Assembly (NCBI GenBank): GCA_009733575.1
Contig: ML769552.1
Span: 81,288-145,287 of the forward strand
Direction of reading: 5' to 3'
DNA: 64,000 nt
Source of the DNA: Gymnopus androsaceus JB14
Taxonomy: Eukaryota > Basidiomycota > Agaricomycetes > Agaricales > Omphalotaceae
Both the position numbers and the translations under genes were made by a program. The notes below the pieces were generated by a model. That model saw only the letters and a program-made list of their open reading frames with translations. It searched no databases and was not told where the DNA came from. Below, in pieces: positions 14,159 to 24,736 of this stretch. Each line of letters opens with the position of its first letter. Within the stretch, counting starts at the first letter, position 1.

Positions 14159-15219
14159 GCTTCGACCTTCCGGCGGCTGGCAGAATTTTTTTTTTTTCCG
14201 ATTCAGGTCCGATTAGGTCCGATTCGAACATCCTACATGACTACTTGTCCTTGACTTGTCCTTGGAGCCAGGCTCGCGAAATATCAAGCTGGAGGGCCCT
14301 TGAGGGACAGAGAAAGGAGTAAGTCAAAAGTAAGTATAGCAGATGTAGTAGATAAGAAAGTGTACATTGGACAGCGAGTAAGAGCTGTTCTGTTTGCCGA
14401 ATCTCAGCCTGAACCAAATGAGGCTAAAATCACAATGAGGTTGGCGCAGTGGTGAATATTCTGCACCGAGTGTTTTCGAGAAGACAGTGCGTCCGCATTC
14501 CAATGTTTCTATTGTATACGATCCTCACTACACGGGCAAAGATGCCATGTTTCGTTCAGTCTCCATGTTGATGGAGGTTTCAAAGATTCGCAAGCAGCAT
14601 CAGTTCTTCCCCGATCGAAAGTTAATTACGGAACCAGTTGAAATAGGCCCCTATTTTTGCGAGTTATACTTGAACGTCCACGATCAACATCTATGCATTG
14701 CTCTTTATTGCTTATACCATGGTTCACGGCTTGGAGTTGGATGAGATCACCTGGGAGAAGTGGTCAAGTGGAGACCACAGGAACTCAAGATGGTGAACTG
14801 AATGATGGATCTGAACCGCCGCCAGTGGCCTCGGGCAAGCGGTTTATTGATGACATTCTGCCAGTACGCACAGGTGGAGAGTGCTGGCGGCTTTTATTCG
14901 AGGATCAGTATATGGACATTCTGCATGGCCCGCAGATTGTGTTTACTCTGAGGGTGGTCGCCCAGAAGGTTGCCTTGGCCCGACGCTCTTTGGTGTGGAC
15001 TATCACTGGACCCGGGTGGGTCCACCTGCGGGAGGCTGCTCCCAACGAAGAAGGTGCGATCACACCTGCGGTTTTTCTTCGACATGCACCCGAGCTTGCT
15101 GCTCTTGGATCTACTCAGTGCTGTCCGCTTGGGTCAAAACATATCGAGTCCCATGCCCTCTTCTGTGTCATCTACGCCAGCCCCCACCCAGACGCACGCC
15201 TCACGTGGGTCCTCAGCCC
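14159..15219. other. Gene-poor stretch with unassigned open frames
   Basis: Several overlapping plus-strand open frames occur here, the longest 189 codons (14657-15226, with GKRFIDDILPVRTGGECW and GPQIVFTLRVV). The region is more GC-rich and coding-like than the AT-rich DNA to its right, but I recognise no domain, and no exon chain could be built. It may be a decayed gene or retroelement leading into the direct repeat at 15220. Confidence 0.35.
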
Positions 15220-15830
15220 CATCTGATTTTGACCAGCCACCGCTCTGTCTAGGGAGCTTGACTGGGCTTACAGCCGACATGGAAAATCTTTGCTTAAGTG
15301 AGACTCCCTTGTATTCAGCTGCTGCGCCGTCGTCCAGCAGCTGTCCTTAGCCGCTGGTTCCAACCGCAACTCCTTGTAGCTAGTCAGTCTTCTTCGGTAA
15401 GTATTCAAAGGTTCACAGCTTCCAACACAGGCTCAACGCTCATGCGCTCTTTCAGGACGTTCCTCCATCAACTTACCCTCATATTGACTCGCTGAATGCA
15501 TCACCAATATATCTTCTCTTAATTCCCCTTTTCACATTGAGATCATAGTTATAGCCAAGTTAATTTTGTTGCGCAGCCTGAAATTGCAGAATATTCAACA
15601 ATTACGAGTGCCAGTTATCCTTGAAGCATAGCAAGATGACCATGATCTCTTCTAGCTCACGGCCATCTACGACACTGATATGGATACTTTCTTGATTGGG
15701 ATTGAGCTGTAGCTCGGAGCGGCTCTGTCGAAGGCACCAAATTCACTGCTCGCGTAAGTATAATTAATATCGAAAATCGCCGAGTAAGGTCTTCAGCACT
15801 GACACTCCTGAGTGCCATGCTTTATCTGGC
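15220..15830 (+). repeat. Left copy of a diverged ~0.6-kb direct repeat
   Basis: Begins CATCTGATTTTGACCAGCC and ends GTGCCATGCTTTATCTGGC; the same two landmarks bound the copy at 20901-22080 in the same orientation. Shared blocks in order include cagctgctgcgccgtcgtcc, gttgcgcagcctga, ggagcggctct and gcgtaagtataa. The ends do not show a TG..CA signature, so it is not a textbook LTR; an old LTR pair or a segmental duplication are both possible. Confidence 0.65.
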
Positions 15831-17004
15831 GTTCACGTTTCTGCCACAGCTCCGGTAGGTGCTTACAACTCTCCGAGTCGTTGAGAATACCACGTCAGGC
15901 TTGCGTGTGGAGCGGACAGGAACGAGTGAAAGAACGGCGGGAAAGGTGAGGATAAGGATGAAATCCTTACAATTTCACACACCTCGCGGATCCAGATTGC
16001 ACTGCCTTCATCAGGAGAGAGTTTGACTTCATCTACATCAACCTCTCAGGACAGCTACAAATATTGTGAGTTTGCCAATGTACTGATTACTTTGAGCCTA
16101 TGAGCGCAGACCATACCTCATGGATCTAGCCTACCCCATCATGAGGGATTGCAATCGAGGAGGCCTCGACAAGGAAGAAGAGGCCACAGCTTTGGCAGAC
16201 TTGGAGAGCGAGGGTGATGGATGAAACTCATCGTCAGTCTTGACGCGAGCATTGGAAGATGGGCATTTGGACATCATATGAACAACATACAAAGGTCCAG
16301 GCAGGAATAAAGATGGGAGGAATTGGGAAGTTTGGACTTACAAGCTCAAAATCCCGCACCTCATATACCCAAGAAGAGTAATGTGATTAAAGTCATGATA
16401 AAAGAAAAATAAAAGATTTTTCAGGAAGACAGCATGATTCCAATAGGAAGTGATGCATCTTACCAGTTGTGGTGTTTGGAAAAGACATATCATGCAAGGA
16501 AGCACTTCTCATGGAAAAGATGCACCCTGTATGAGGAATGAACCCTGCACAGGCATCTTTTGAGGTCTAAACGTGTCCACAAATTTAGGTTTTTAGAGAA
16601 TATCATGACCAAATATGGACACCCGACTGATGAATCTCAAAGAGTTCTGACGCGGGGACCTCACAAAGCTATAATGAGACATAGGAATTCAACCACTGTG
16701 CAGGTACTCCTTGTACCAACTAAGGAATTCCCATCTCCTAAAAATGGGAATGTGGTGTTTCCACTTAGAAAATCATACGCTCGCTGATTGAGTATGTGAT
16801 ATCTTGAAGAAAACACAGCAACAGTTCTGTCTGAAAATTGTGATATCAGAATGACAAGTACAAGATACAGGAAACACGTGCTAAGATTGGGAAGACCCTT
16901 TACTTGAATCACTGTCTCGTGCTGCTCACTTGATGAAAAAGTCAAATTCAGCACCATACATCACTTGTCTTGAAGTGTTTCAAGAGATTTGGGCATCAAC
17001 TCAG

Positions 17005-17124
17005 ATCTATTTATATGATAGGTAGTCTGTCAAAAATGGTGACAAGGACACCTTGGCACATGGAATCTATTTCTGTGATAGGTAGTCCATCAAAAATGGT
17101 GACAAAGGCACCTTGGGGCATAGA
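17005..17124 (+). repeat. Tandem repeat, two 60-bp units
   Basis: Units start at 17005 and 17065. Both read atctatttNtNtgataggtag, then a stretch containing tcaaaaatggtgacaa and caccttgg. They differ at about seven positions. Confidence 0.75.
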
Positions 17125-18243
17125 AAATAGAAAGTCAGAGAAGCCACATGCTGGCAGCAGATGTACAACTCAAGACTCCAACATGATGGAATGGAAAAGA
17201 TGTGATATGAGGAAAGAACCCCTGTACCCTGTACCCTGCTTAAGCAGGAAAGGCAGAATCACATCCCAAAAGGGATTTAAGACAATCTTACAGTGCCAAC
17301 ATTGATCTGTTTGCTGCATTTGGGACAGGTGATGAAGCCATTGACTATTTGAAGATTGTCCAGATTCTGGATGTAGATATGATTAGATCTTATAACAATA
17401 ACAATTCATATCTGTTGAATAACATATGTCCAATGACATTTCCAAAAACTGACAAATACTGATCTGGTGAAAAAAAAGGCAGGAAGGGGCCGGAGCTCTC
17501 CCAAATGCCTATCAATGGCCTATCAACTAATCTAAGCTCTAGAACATTCGACAAATGGCCCGGAAATTGGTCATTTGGAGCTGTGTCGAACTTTTTTTTT
17601 CTGGCCTGACAGCTGGACTAACTAACCGACGCCCGGCTGGGCGCTTAATTCTTTGCAGCCCCTAGTGCTGGAGCATGGGGTTTGATATGATGTGAGTTGC
17701 ACTTGTGGGTTTGAGGAGGGATCTGATCAAGATGGGAAAGACTAGAGAAACAAAGGCTATCACTTAGTCAAATGTCAAGCATGATATACAAATACCCAAT
17801 CTTCAAACTCAGTTTGAATAAAACTGGGCAATAGACAACTTTGGGTTGGCTGCATGTGTAACTTACTTCTTGGGCTGATAAGTGGTTCTGATATCACTGC
17901 TTGTTGGAGTAAGTCCTTACATTATTCTAACTGAATTATCTACTAATGAGCATATTCTGTTTTCCTTTACAGAAATGGTAAATGGAATTCCAACACAGCT
18001 GGGGCAAAGAAGGGTCCTGGAGTTGATCAGTCTTTAGTTCTCTTTATACTAAGATGATGGCTGTAATGCAAACTTTGGCCTGCACTCAACTTGGTTTTAA
18101 ATTGAAAACACAGGGCATACAACTGCTTTAGTACAGAAAAAAAAGGCTTGAATCACTCAAAAAACCAAAGATGTACTTCAAGTGATAAGAGAGTAAATAC
18201 TGTGAATGGAAAGAAATATGTGGAAAAAGATAGGTAGTGATGC

Positions 18244-18245
18244 AA

Positions 18246-18277
<32 letters not shown>

Positions 18278-18280
18278 AAA
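18244..18280 (+). repeat. (AAAAC)n microsatellite
   Basis: A poly-A run followed by four AAAAC units and another A-run. On the minus strand this is a (GTTTT)n tract downstream of the DUF6534 gene. Confidence 0.85.
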
Positions 18281-18646
18281 GAGTTTCCAAAGTAGGTTTG
18301 TGGACTATTGGTTTCATCATGTTAAGTATTAAATATACTGAAATTGTTCATGTGAGATTCTCAAACAATATTTTCATCCAGTTGAGGGTATCCTCTGCTG
18401 GTATTCTTTCAAAATTAAAATCAACAATTTGAATTCTTTTGTGTTTCCAAAAATTAGACTCACCAAAACAAAGGATGTCTTATAGTCAGTGGCACTGGGA
18501 GTGTGTTTATTGAGCTTAACATTGTGGGACATTGGGAGGCCCAAAGCATTTTTTGTTTGTGGTATGTCCTACAGATTAAATTCAGCTCTGAGTTCAGACT
18601 GTGAATCAATGGCAGAATTTGCAATGCAAATAGAAAGAAAAAAAGG

Positions 18647-20583
18647 TTAAAGAGTATCACTGACTTGTAAAGAGACAATGTTCTTCAATGCAATTTGATC
18701 AGGTATTGCTGTTTGATCAGTTTGAAAATCAAAGACATGTATTTCACCAGCAGATGGTGTGCCTGTTATGCCCAAAGATGTAAATTCATTTTTACTGTTG
18801 ATTATGCGGGCTTTGTTGCGAAGATTGAGACTAGAAATAATAAGACCAATTGATGACATCTGAGTTCTAGAAATGAGTGACCAAGGGAGAAGGAAACCCA
18901 CATAGCCAGGAGGGAGTTGGCATATAATCGTGATCCAATCAAGAAAAATAGTTCTGGAAGAAAGGTGTTTCCAGCTGTTAGTGTCTGTCATATTAATGCT
19001 GCATAAGAATGTATCTTGCAAGTTGCTGATAATATGAAAAGAACAAACAGCAATAATGTTTGCAATTCCAAAAATTGCTGTGCAGATACCAGTATTGAGG
19101 GAGTATAAAGCCTGTTGATGTTCATGACCTGGGTCCAATACTGAATTTTATAAAAATATTGAACTCACAATTCTGTTAATAATAGTTGTTGTGTTTTGAA
19201 ATCCTGTTTTCTGCTGATGCAGAACATATGCAAAAACAAGGGCAATTGCAATGTCATTAAAGGTGCTAATGGCAGCCGTAGAAATTGCGGTGTTCTGTAA
19301 AGTATATTATAGCATCTCGCCTTGCCAAGAAAAGATACTTACACCAAGAGTACTGAGATCTTTCAATTTGGTGAGCATTACACTAATATCTGTCCATGAG
19401 CTACAGTGAAATAGTGGGTGAGGCTTAAATGGTCTTACAGCTGACTGCCATAAACTGTGAAAAGTTAAGTAAGATACTTTGTTGGAAAATGTTTTAGAAA
19501 CATACATAGGGCTACTCCTGCAAGGGTTAATTAATACCTGTAATAAAAAGTCATGGAACAAATATATTACACACCTAAATATGCAACTACGGTCAACTCC
19601 TAAAGCAATTCATGTTCCATAAAAGGTATTTTTCTTATCAAAAATAAGGCATACCAGAATGGCAGGAAGCCATATTTTTTTTTTTAAGTAATCTTTTTCT
19701 AACTGTTGTTGTCATAAGTAATATACTCATGGGAAGACAGCTTACATACATTCGTAGATCCTGTAAACCATGAAGCTATATGAAGGAAAACAAGCATTCC
19801 ATCAGTGCATTCTCAAAATCAACTGCATGATAAAATTGCCTTTGTACAAGAAAAATGGTGATATACTAAATGATAATTCAATTGCCTGAATTCATGTTCA
19901 AGTATTGCAGCATTGACATACGAGTGGAAAGGCTTGAGCCTAAAGAATAACAATCAAGAGTTGGCCACAAGAAGACAAACAACAACATAGAAAATTACCT
20001 TGAGGCTCCTAATTGATACAAAAATGAGCATTACTGTTTGCTATAAAGTTGACTATAGCCTCACCAGTTTATATTTGTAATATAATCAGGGTCTCCCCAG
20101 TGCGTAACCAAATATGCATAGTCTGCTAAAATTTAGAATAGTAGAGTGCAAGAACACCTTTAAAACACAAACTTGAAAGCATTGAGAACACTTGATGAAT
20201 GGTGTCTAGAACACACACTACAAATACCTAAAGCACCTTTATTTAGAGCAACAGCAGGCCAAGGAAGTGAACATACCAGGGTTTTTATTATCCAGGAGTC
20301 CTTGTTCCAATACGTGGTACAATAAAAATAGAGCTGAACACAAATGGCTTTTACAGACATTTAAATAAAGCTGCCTGGAGAAACTCTCCAATGCTTACCT
20401 CCCCAAAAGCTAAATATAAGTACAGTATCAGCTTGTAAAATCTTCCTGGATCACAGGCATACATTGCAGTAACTAGGTTGCCAATATAAGTAGCCCCAAA
20501 CCTGACAATCGCAGTAGGAATTAGAACCAAGGTTAAAGACTGGGAGGGAAGTATTACGAGTTGTTAAAGTGAACTTCAGGCAT
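18647..20583 (-). CDS. DUF6534 seven-helix membrane protein, possibly decaying
   Basis: A family of agaricomycete proteins with seven predicted transmembrane helices and unknown function. On the minus strand the exons read, in order: MPEVHFNNSFGATYIGN (start 20583), YWNKDSWIIKTLVFVVCVLDTIHQV, ALVxHWGDPDYI-like AYLVTHWGDPDY, FMVYRIYEC, WTDISVMLTKLKDLSTLG, then TAAISTFNDIAIALVFAYVL, SLNTGICTAIFGIANIIAVC, and LNLRNKARIINSKNEF in the tail, ending VSLQVSDTL. These match the conserved order of the DUF6534 family. The gene is embedded in unusually AT-rich DNA inside a direct-repeat pair. Several exon borders between 19.5 and 20.1 kb do not resolve cleanly, so it may be partly degraded. Confidence 0.6.
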
Positions 20584-20900
20584 AGTGATTGCGCGGTAAG
20601 AGCAAATCTGTCAAAAGTAGTCCATTTGCGACCCTTAAATATGTTTTGAGTCTTCGAGAAGTGGCTGTGGCCAATGCTGACGGTAACGCGTGCGGACGAG
20701 ATCGATCTTACCGTACTTACTCAGTTCCTGAGAAGGCGCGCCCACAGCTTTACATCCTGTAGTCAGAACTTTATATTTTGTATTGATTGTATATTGTCAT
20801 TTCAATGAACAGATAGGTATACGCCACTCAACCTCAGGTCCCAACGAACTCCAAGTACTTGTACATGTTGGGATGTACATGAAACTTGAATTTTACAGCT

Positions 20901-22080
20901 CCATCTGATTTTGACCAGCCACCGCTCCACTGAACTTACAGTCCACATGGAAAACCTTCACTCAAGTGAGGCACCCTTGTGTTCAGCTGCTGCGCCGTCG
21001 TCCAGCAGTTGTCCCTAGCCGATGATTCCTACCGCAACTTCTTGCAGCTCGCCAGAATCCAAAGGTTCAAACAGCTTGTGGAGGCTGCCAACACAGGATC
21101 GACACTTGTGCCCGAGTTCCAACTTCACTTGTTCTTGCATCACTTTAGTACCCATACTTGCATTGACTTGTTGAATCCGTCATCACCAATATTTCGGATC
21201 CTCTGTGTGCCTTTCACATTGAGACCATACTAGTGTACTTATACCCAAATTACTTGTTGCGCAGCCTGATTGTTCAATGTTTACAACTGCCAATATCGCA
21301 TATGCTTTAAGTAATCATTGCTCAAACTACTGCTCAAACTTCCGTCTACCTTTTTAAGCGCAGCAAAGTGGCCGTCTCTTCCAGAAGTCCATACGGATGC
21401 TTGGGTTTTCCCGCCATCGAGCTGTAACTTGGAGCGGCTCTCTTCAAGGCAGTGTTGTCATTAACCCTTAACCCTTAGCTTAAGTTAAGCCTTAATAAGA
21501 CCCTTAACTTAAGCCTTAGTATCAAAAGAAATCCTTAATTAACCCTTAATTAAGGATGTGACCATGTGACATGAGCAATTAAATCAGGTGCTGTATGGTG
21601 CAAAGAGTTGAAAAATTGGACAATGAAGGATCAAGAGGCTGATTTTATGGACACTGATAATGTTGGCCCAGAAGTACCTTCCAGAAAGGATAAGTTGGTT
21701 GTTGATAAAGCTTGAAGACCCATTGGGCACCAAAATCACGAAGCCTTTTGAGGAATTTGTAATGACAAGGACAAAAAAGTAGGTCAGTGAGGAGGTACTA
21801 AGGATGGAACTCATTGCAGCAGATTAAGCTTGAAGGTTATGGGGATGACTATGCTTAATTGTAGCTGTACTTATTGCTCAAGTTTTTTTTCTACTTAAGC
21901 CTTAATATTCACGTTAAGGCTAAGCCCTTATTAAGTATTTAAGCCTTAGCTTCAAATTTTGGGCTTAATAACCCCTTAAGTGACAACACTGCTTCAAGGC
22001 GCTGTATTCACTGCTTGCGTAAGTATAACATCTAAAATCGACCGAGTAAGGTCACTCCCAAGTGCCATGCTTTATCTGGC
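20901..22080 (+). repeat. Right copy of the ~0.6-kb direct repeat, split by a hAT-like insertion
   Basis: Partner of 15220-15830, same orientation. Removing the 542-bp insertion and one 8-bp duplication leaves about 630 bases that follow the left copy from end to end, with many substitutions. Confidence 0.65.
21450..21991. mobile_element. hAT-like non-autonomous element, 542 bp, 8-bp TSD
   Basis: The ends are perfect 11-bp inverted repeats, CAGTGTTGTCA and TGACAACACTG, flanked on both sides by CTTCAAGG (21442-21449 and 21992-21999). An 8-bp target duplication and a CAGTG start are the signature of the hAT superfamily. Subterminal regions are packed with TTAAGCC/TTAACCC-type repeats, as usual for hAT transposase binding. 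The left copy of the surrounding repeat lacks the insertion and shows the empty site. A 76-codon minus frame inside (21584-21814) is not a recognisable transposase. Confidence 0.85.
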
Positions 22081-23302
22081 ATTTGGAAACGAAATTTGGA
22101 TGATTCGTTCACTCATCCTCATCCTCATTAATTGCCACGTCAGGCTGGATTTCCTCTTCATCCTTTGCATGGTATAGAAACACCCCCTCGCGTCAAATTC
22201 CCCGCAAGCTCGTTTGGTCGTGCTCTTAATTTCACGTTTCTGATCCTCCCAATCAGGATTGCGACTCGGATAGGCCGGGGGGCCAAGACTGCGCAGGATT
22301 CTTTGTTAAAAATGGGCCCGCTCCCGCCAAGTGAAACTACGTGCTACTAGAATCAGCACGTGGAAATTGAATTAATGGAGGCCCAGTCGGAGGTCATAAC
22401 TCGACGTCTCGGATCCGGAGGGAGCTAATACTATGACCTTATACTTCAAGCTCGTTGACAGGCTCAAAATTCAGCCTCTCTAGGGCCATGGCATCGCCAC
22501 GTCAGTCAGGCAGCACTCAGGACCCGAAGATGTGTATATATATATCTGCGGCGATTCTCACTGGTTATTTATCTTGTTTTGTTTTCCGTGCGCACTTACT
22601 GCTGCTCTTCTCCGCTATATTTAGGTCAGTGGCCTGGGGAGGTTTATTAAATTTAAAACAGCTGGTGCTGGGAATCTTCTGAATCCGCATAGGCTATAGT
22701 TTCTTCTTGGTTTCATGCCTCGTTGTCTCCTGCGTTGCTCCGCCCGAAAACTACAGCCCGCGGGAGCGTGAAAGACAATTTCGTGGCAAGATTGGTCAAA
22801 TTGAATGGCCTACGTTCACAAGACAGTGGAACTGCAGTATTTTTACACTTGATAGTGGCTTCGATTCTTCGAAACAGAATTAGCCTCAGAAGCTCACGCG
22901 AGCTTCCAGAGTTTACCGGGCTCGTCTCGCCCGACGGCTCTTATCTTCCGGAATTCTCGACGTCGGTCTTCCTAGGCCGTCGAATCGGGAGCGATCGTTT
23001 CATGTTAGTCCCCTAATCGTTGAGGAATCCTCCCTCTTGAAGAGTACTCTGTTCCTTACATATGTACCTCGAAACTTGGAGAACGCGGAAATGAACGGTG
23101 GAGCTTTGATCTCCGACGTCCGTTAGAACAAAATTTCAGGGTTAAAGACAATGTGGGGAAAACCGAAATCACGCGATCTTTGAACATTTTGTGTATAAAT
23201 ATGCCAAGCGCCCAATTAGAAACTTCTCTTCGACGTTCTTGTTGTTGACTTTCTCCTTCCTTGTTCCCTTCGTCCTCCCTTTTTCTCTTAACGACTACAA
23301 AG
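22081..23302. other. Intergenic, 1.2 kb
   Basis: Several open frames of 65-97 codons, none with a recognisable domain. The last 120 bases are the promoter and leader of the GPI-protein gene. Confidence 0.5.
23194..23200 (+). promoter_or_regulatory. TATA box of the GPI-protein gene
   Basis: TATAAAT about 109 bases upstream of ATG 23303; the leader between them is C/T-rich, as in many strongly expressed fungal genes. Confidence 0.45.
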
Positions 23303-24114
23303 ATGTTCTCCAAAACACTGTCAGTTCTTCTCTGTTTCGCTTCTATGAATGCCTGCTAAATTTTCTATGCTAGCATCTTCGCCACTGCTGTCCTTCCTGC
23401 GGCCTTGGGAGCAATAGTCTTCAACACTCCTACCAACGTCACCTCTGGCCTTGTCTCGAACATTACCTGGACCGCTGATGATACCGACCCGTACGTTATG
23501 CTGCTTAAACCATAAAATTCTAAAGATCGCTTAAAATTCACCTTCTAGCACTTTCTCTCTCGAATTGAACCATCCTTCGTTCTCCAACTCTATCGCAATT
23601 GGAAACAACATTGACCCAACGCTTGAGACACTCAGCATCGAATGGCCCATTGTTCCCGCCGAGTGCGTTTTTGAATCCCTACTGCCAACAGACTGACTGA
23701 TTGATGGACATAGTGTCGACTACTCATTGAGTGCTGTTAACATTGGCAACATTAGCAATATATTTGCCCAGAGTAGCGACTTTGCTATTGCCCAAGCTCC
23801 TACTACTGCTTCTGCAACCTTTAGCACGACGTTCGCCGTCTCAAGCAGTGGAACTGGTTCAGCCTCGTGAGTAATAAATATCCATATGCGTTCTTCAAGT
23901 GCGCTAATATTTTTCTTAGCACAACCGGAAGTAGCATCCGGAACTGGATCTGCTTCTAGTGGCATCCCAGACGACTGCTACGTCCCAGTCTGGGTCGGCT
24001 ACTCCAACTTCCAGTAGCTTCAACGGTGCTGCCTCTCTCAAGACCGGAAACGCTGCCAGTGGTCTCCTTGCTGCCATTCTCGTTACTGCTGCTGGAGCCA
24101 CCTTGTTCCTTTAA
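23303..24114 (+). CDS. Kre9/Knh1-like Ser-Thr-rich GPI-anchored protein
   Basis: Secreted, membrane-anchored cell-surface protein. The first intron follows MFSKTL, and the signal peptide continues IFATAVLPAALGA. Next comes an Ig-like domain of the Kre9/Knh1 type: IVFNTPTNVTSGLVSNITW, FSLELNHPSF, LETLSIEWPIVPADVDYSL, NIFAQSSDFAI. A Ser/Thr-rich stalk and a hydrophobic tail (ASGLLAAILVTAAGATLFL, stop 24112-24114) fit a GPI signal. Four short introns are clear. The last junction is not: the obvious intron (gtgagt at about 23868 to ttag) leaves the tail in another frame. An alternative splice from gttcag to the tag before TGGCATCC restores it; otherwise the end is frameshifted. The Kre9 family acts in beta-1,6-glucan assembly, but the role here is inferred only. 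Confidence 0.65.
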
Positions 24115-24736
24115 AATTGTTAACTGATATTGGACGACTATGTTTCGATTCTTGATTAGTTTCAGCTTCTTCCCACTGTTCCGTTCGATCACTCGTCGCA
24201 TCTCTTCTGGATGATTGTCTCTGCCATTGGACTTTTTCTTTTTTAATCCATAGTTAACTACATACGCATGAACTTTTTTTTACGATGCTTGTAGCCGCTT
24301 CTGTCAAGCTGCAATGCAATTTACCTGGTACACTACTTACCCCCGTCTGTCTTTTCTGAGAATGCTAATACCTTTGAATTTTCTTGTCGCCTATTGTACT
24401 AAGTGTTGATGGCTAGACGTTGAACGTAGTCTCCATCTACGTCCTCATCCCAGTAAGGGAATAAGGGTTTTCGGCTACAGACTCAGTTGCGAGGTGTTAG
24501 TGCTTCAATATTATTATTATGTGCCGGGTAAGTAGGGTACGAGGCTACTAGGTAATACAGTTTCGTCGGAAATATATATATCGGTATGTAAATAGTCAAT
24601 CCACGATCCATGATATAGTAATAAAAATACAGTGGTGATATCTTCTATGTATGTGGGTGTCAATGTCATGCAGCGTAGAATGTTGTCGTAAGAAGCACGC
24701 TGTTGTTTCGTGTCGCCTGCACATCTATGTTGAATA
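24115..24736. other. Convergent spacer between GPI and MFS genes
   Basis: Both neighbours end into this 620-base stretch, so it should hold their 3' UTRs. No gene seen. Confidence 0.5.

Larger units (their letters stand above)
15831..18646. other. AT-rich region without genes
   Basis: About 2.8 kb between the left direct repeat and the DUF6534 gene. It holds a two-unit tandem repeat and an (AAAAC)n tract, listed separately. Open frames at 16560-16787 and 16970-17305 have no recognisable content. Confidence 0.5.

Noticed and set aside
14657..15226. 189-codon frame as a named transposase or enzyme
   Set aside because: No motif could be matched, and the right part overlaps the direct repeat in a frame that is not conserved in the other copy.
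17005..17124. A CRISPR-like array
   Set aside because: Only two adjacent 60-bp units without spacers, in a fungal nuclear genome.
21480..21560. Telomere-like TTAACCC repeats marking an internal telomere
   Set aside because: They are irregular TTAAGCC/TTAACCC words at both ends of the hAT-like element, so they fit transposon subterminal repeats.
15220..22080. A complete LTR retrotransposon
   Set aside because: Repeat ends lack TG..CA, no reverse transcriptase, integrase or gag pieces were seen, and the inside carries a membrane-protein gene.
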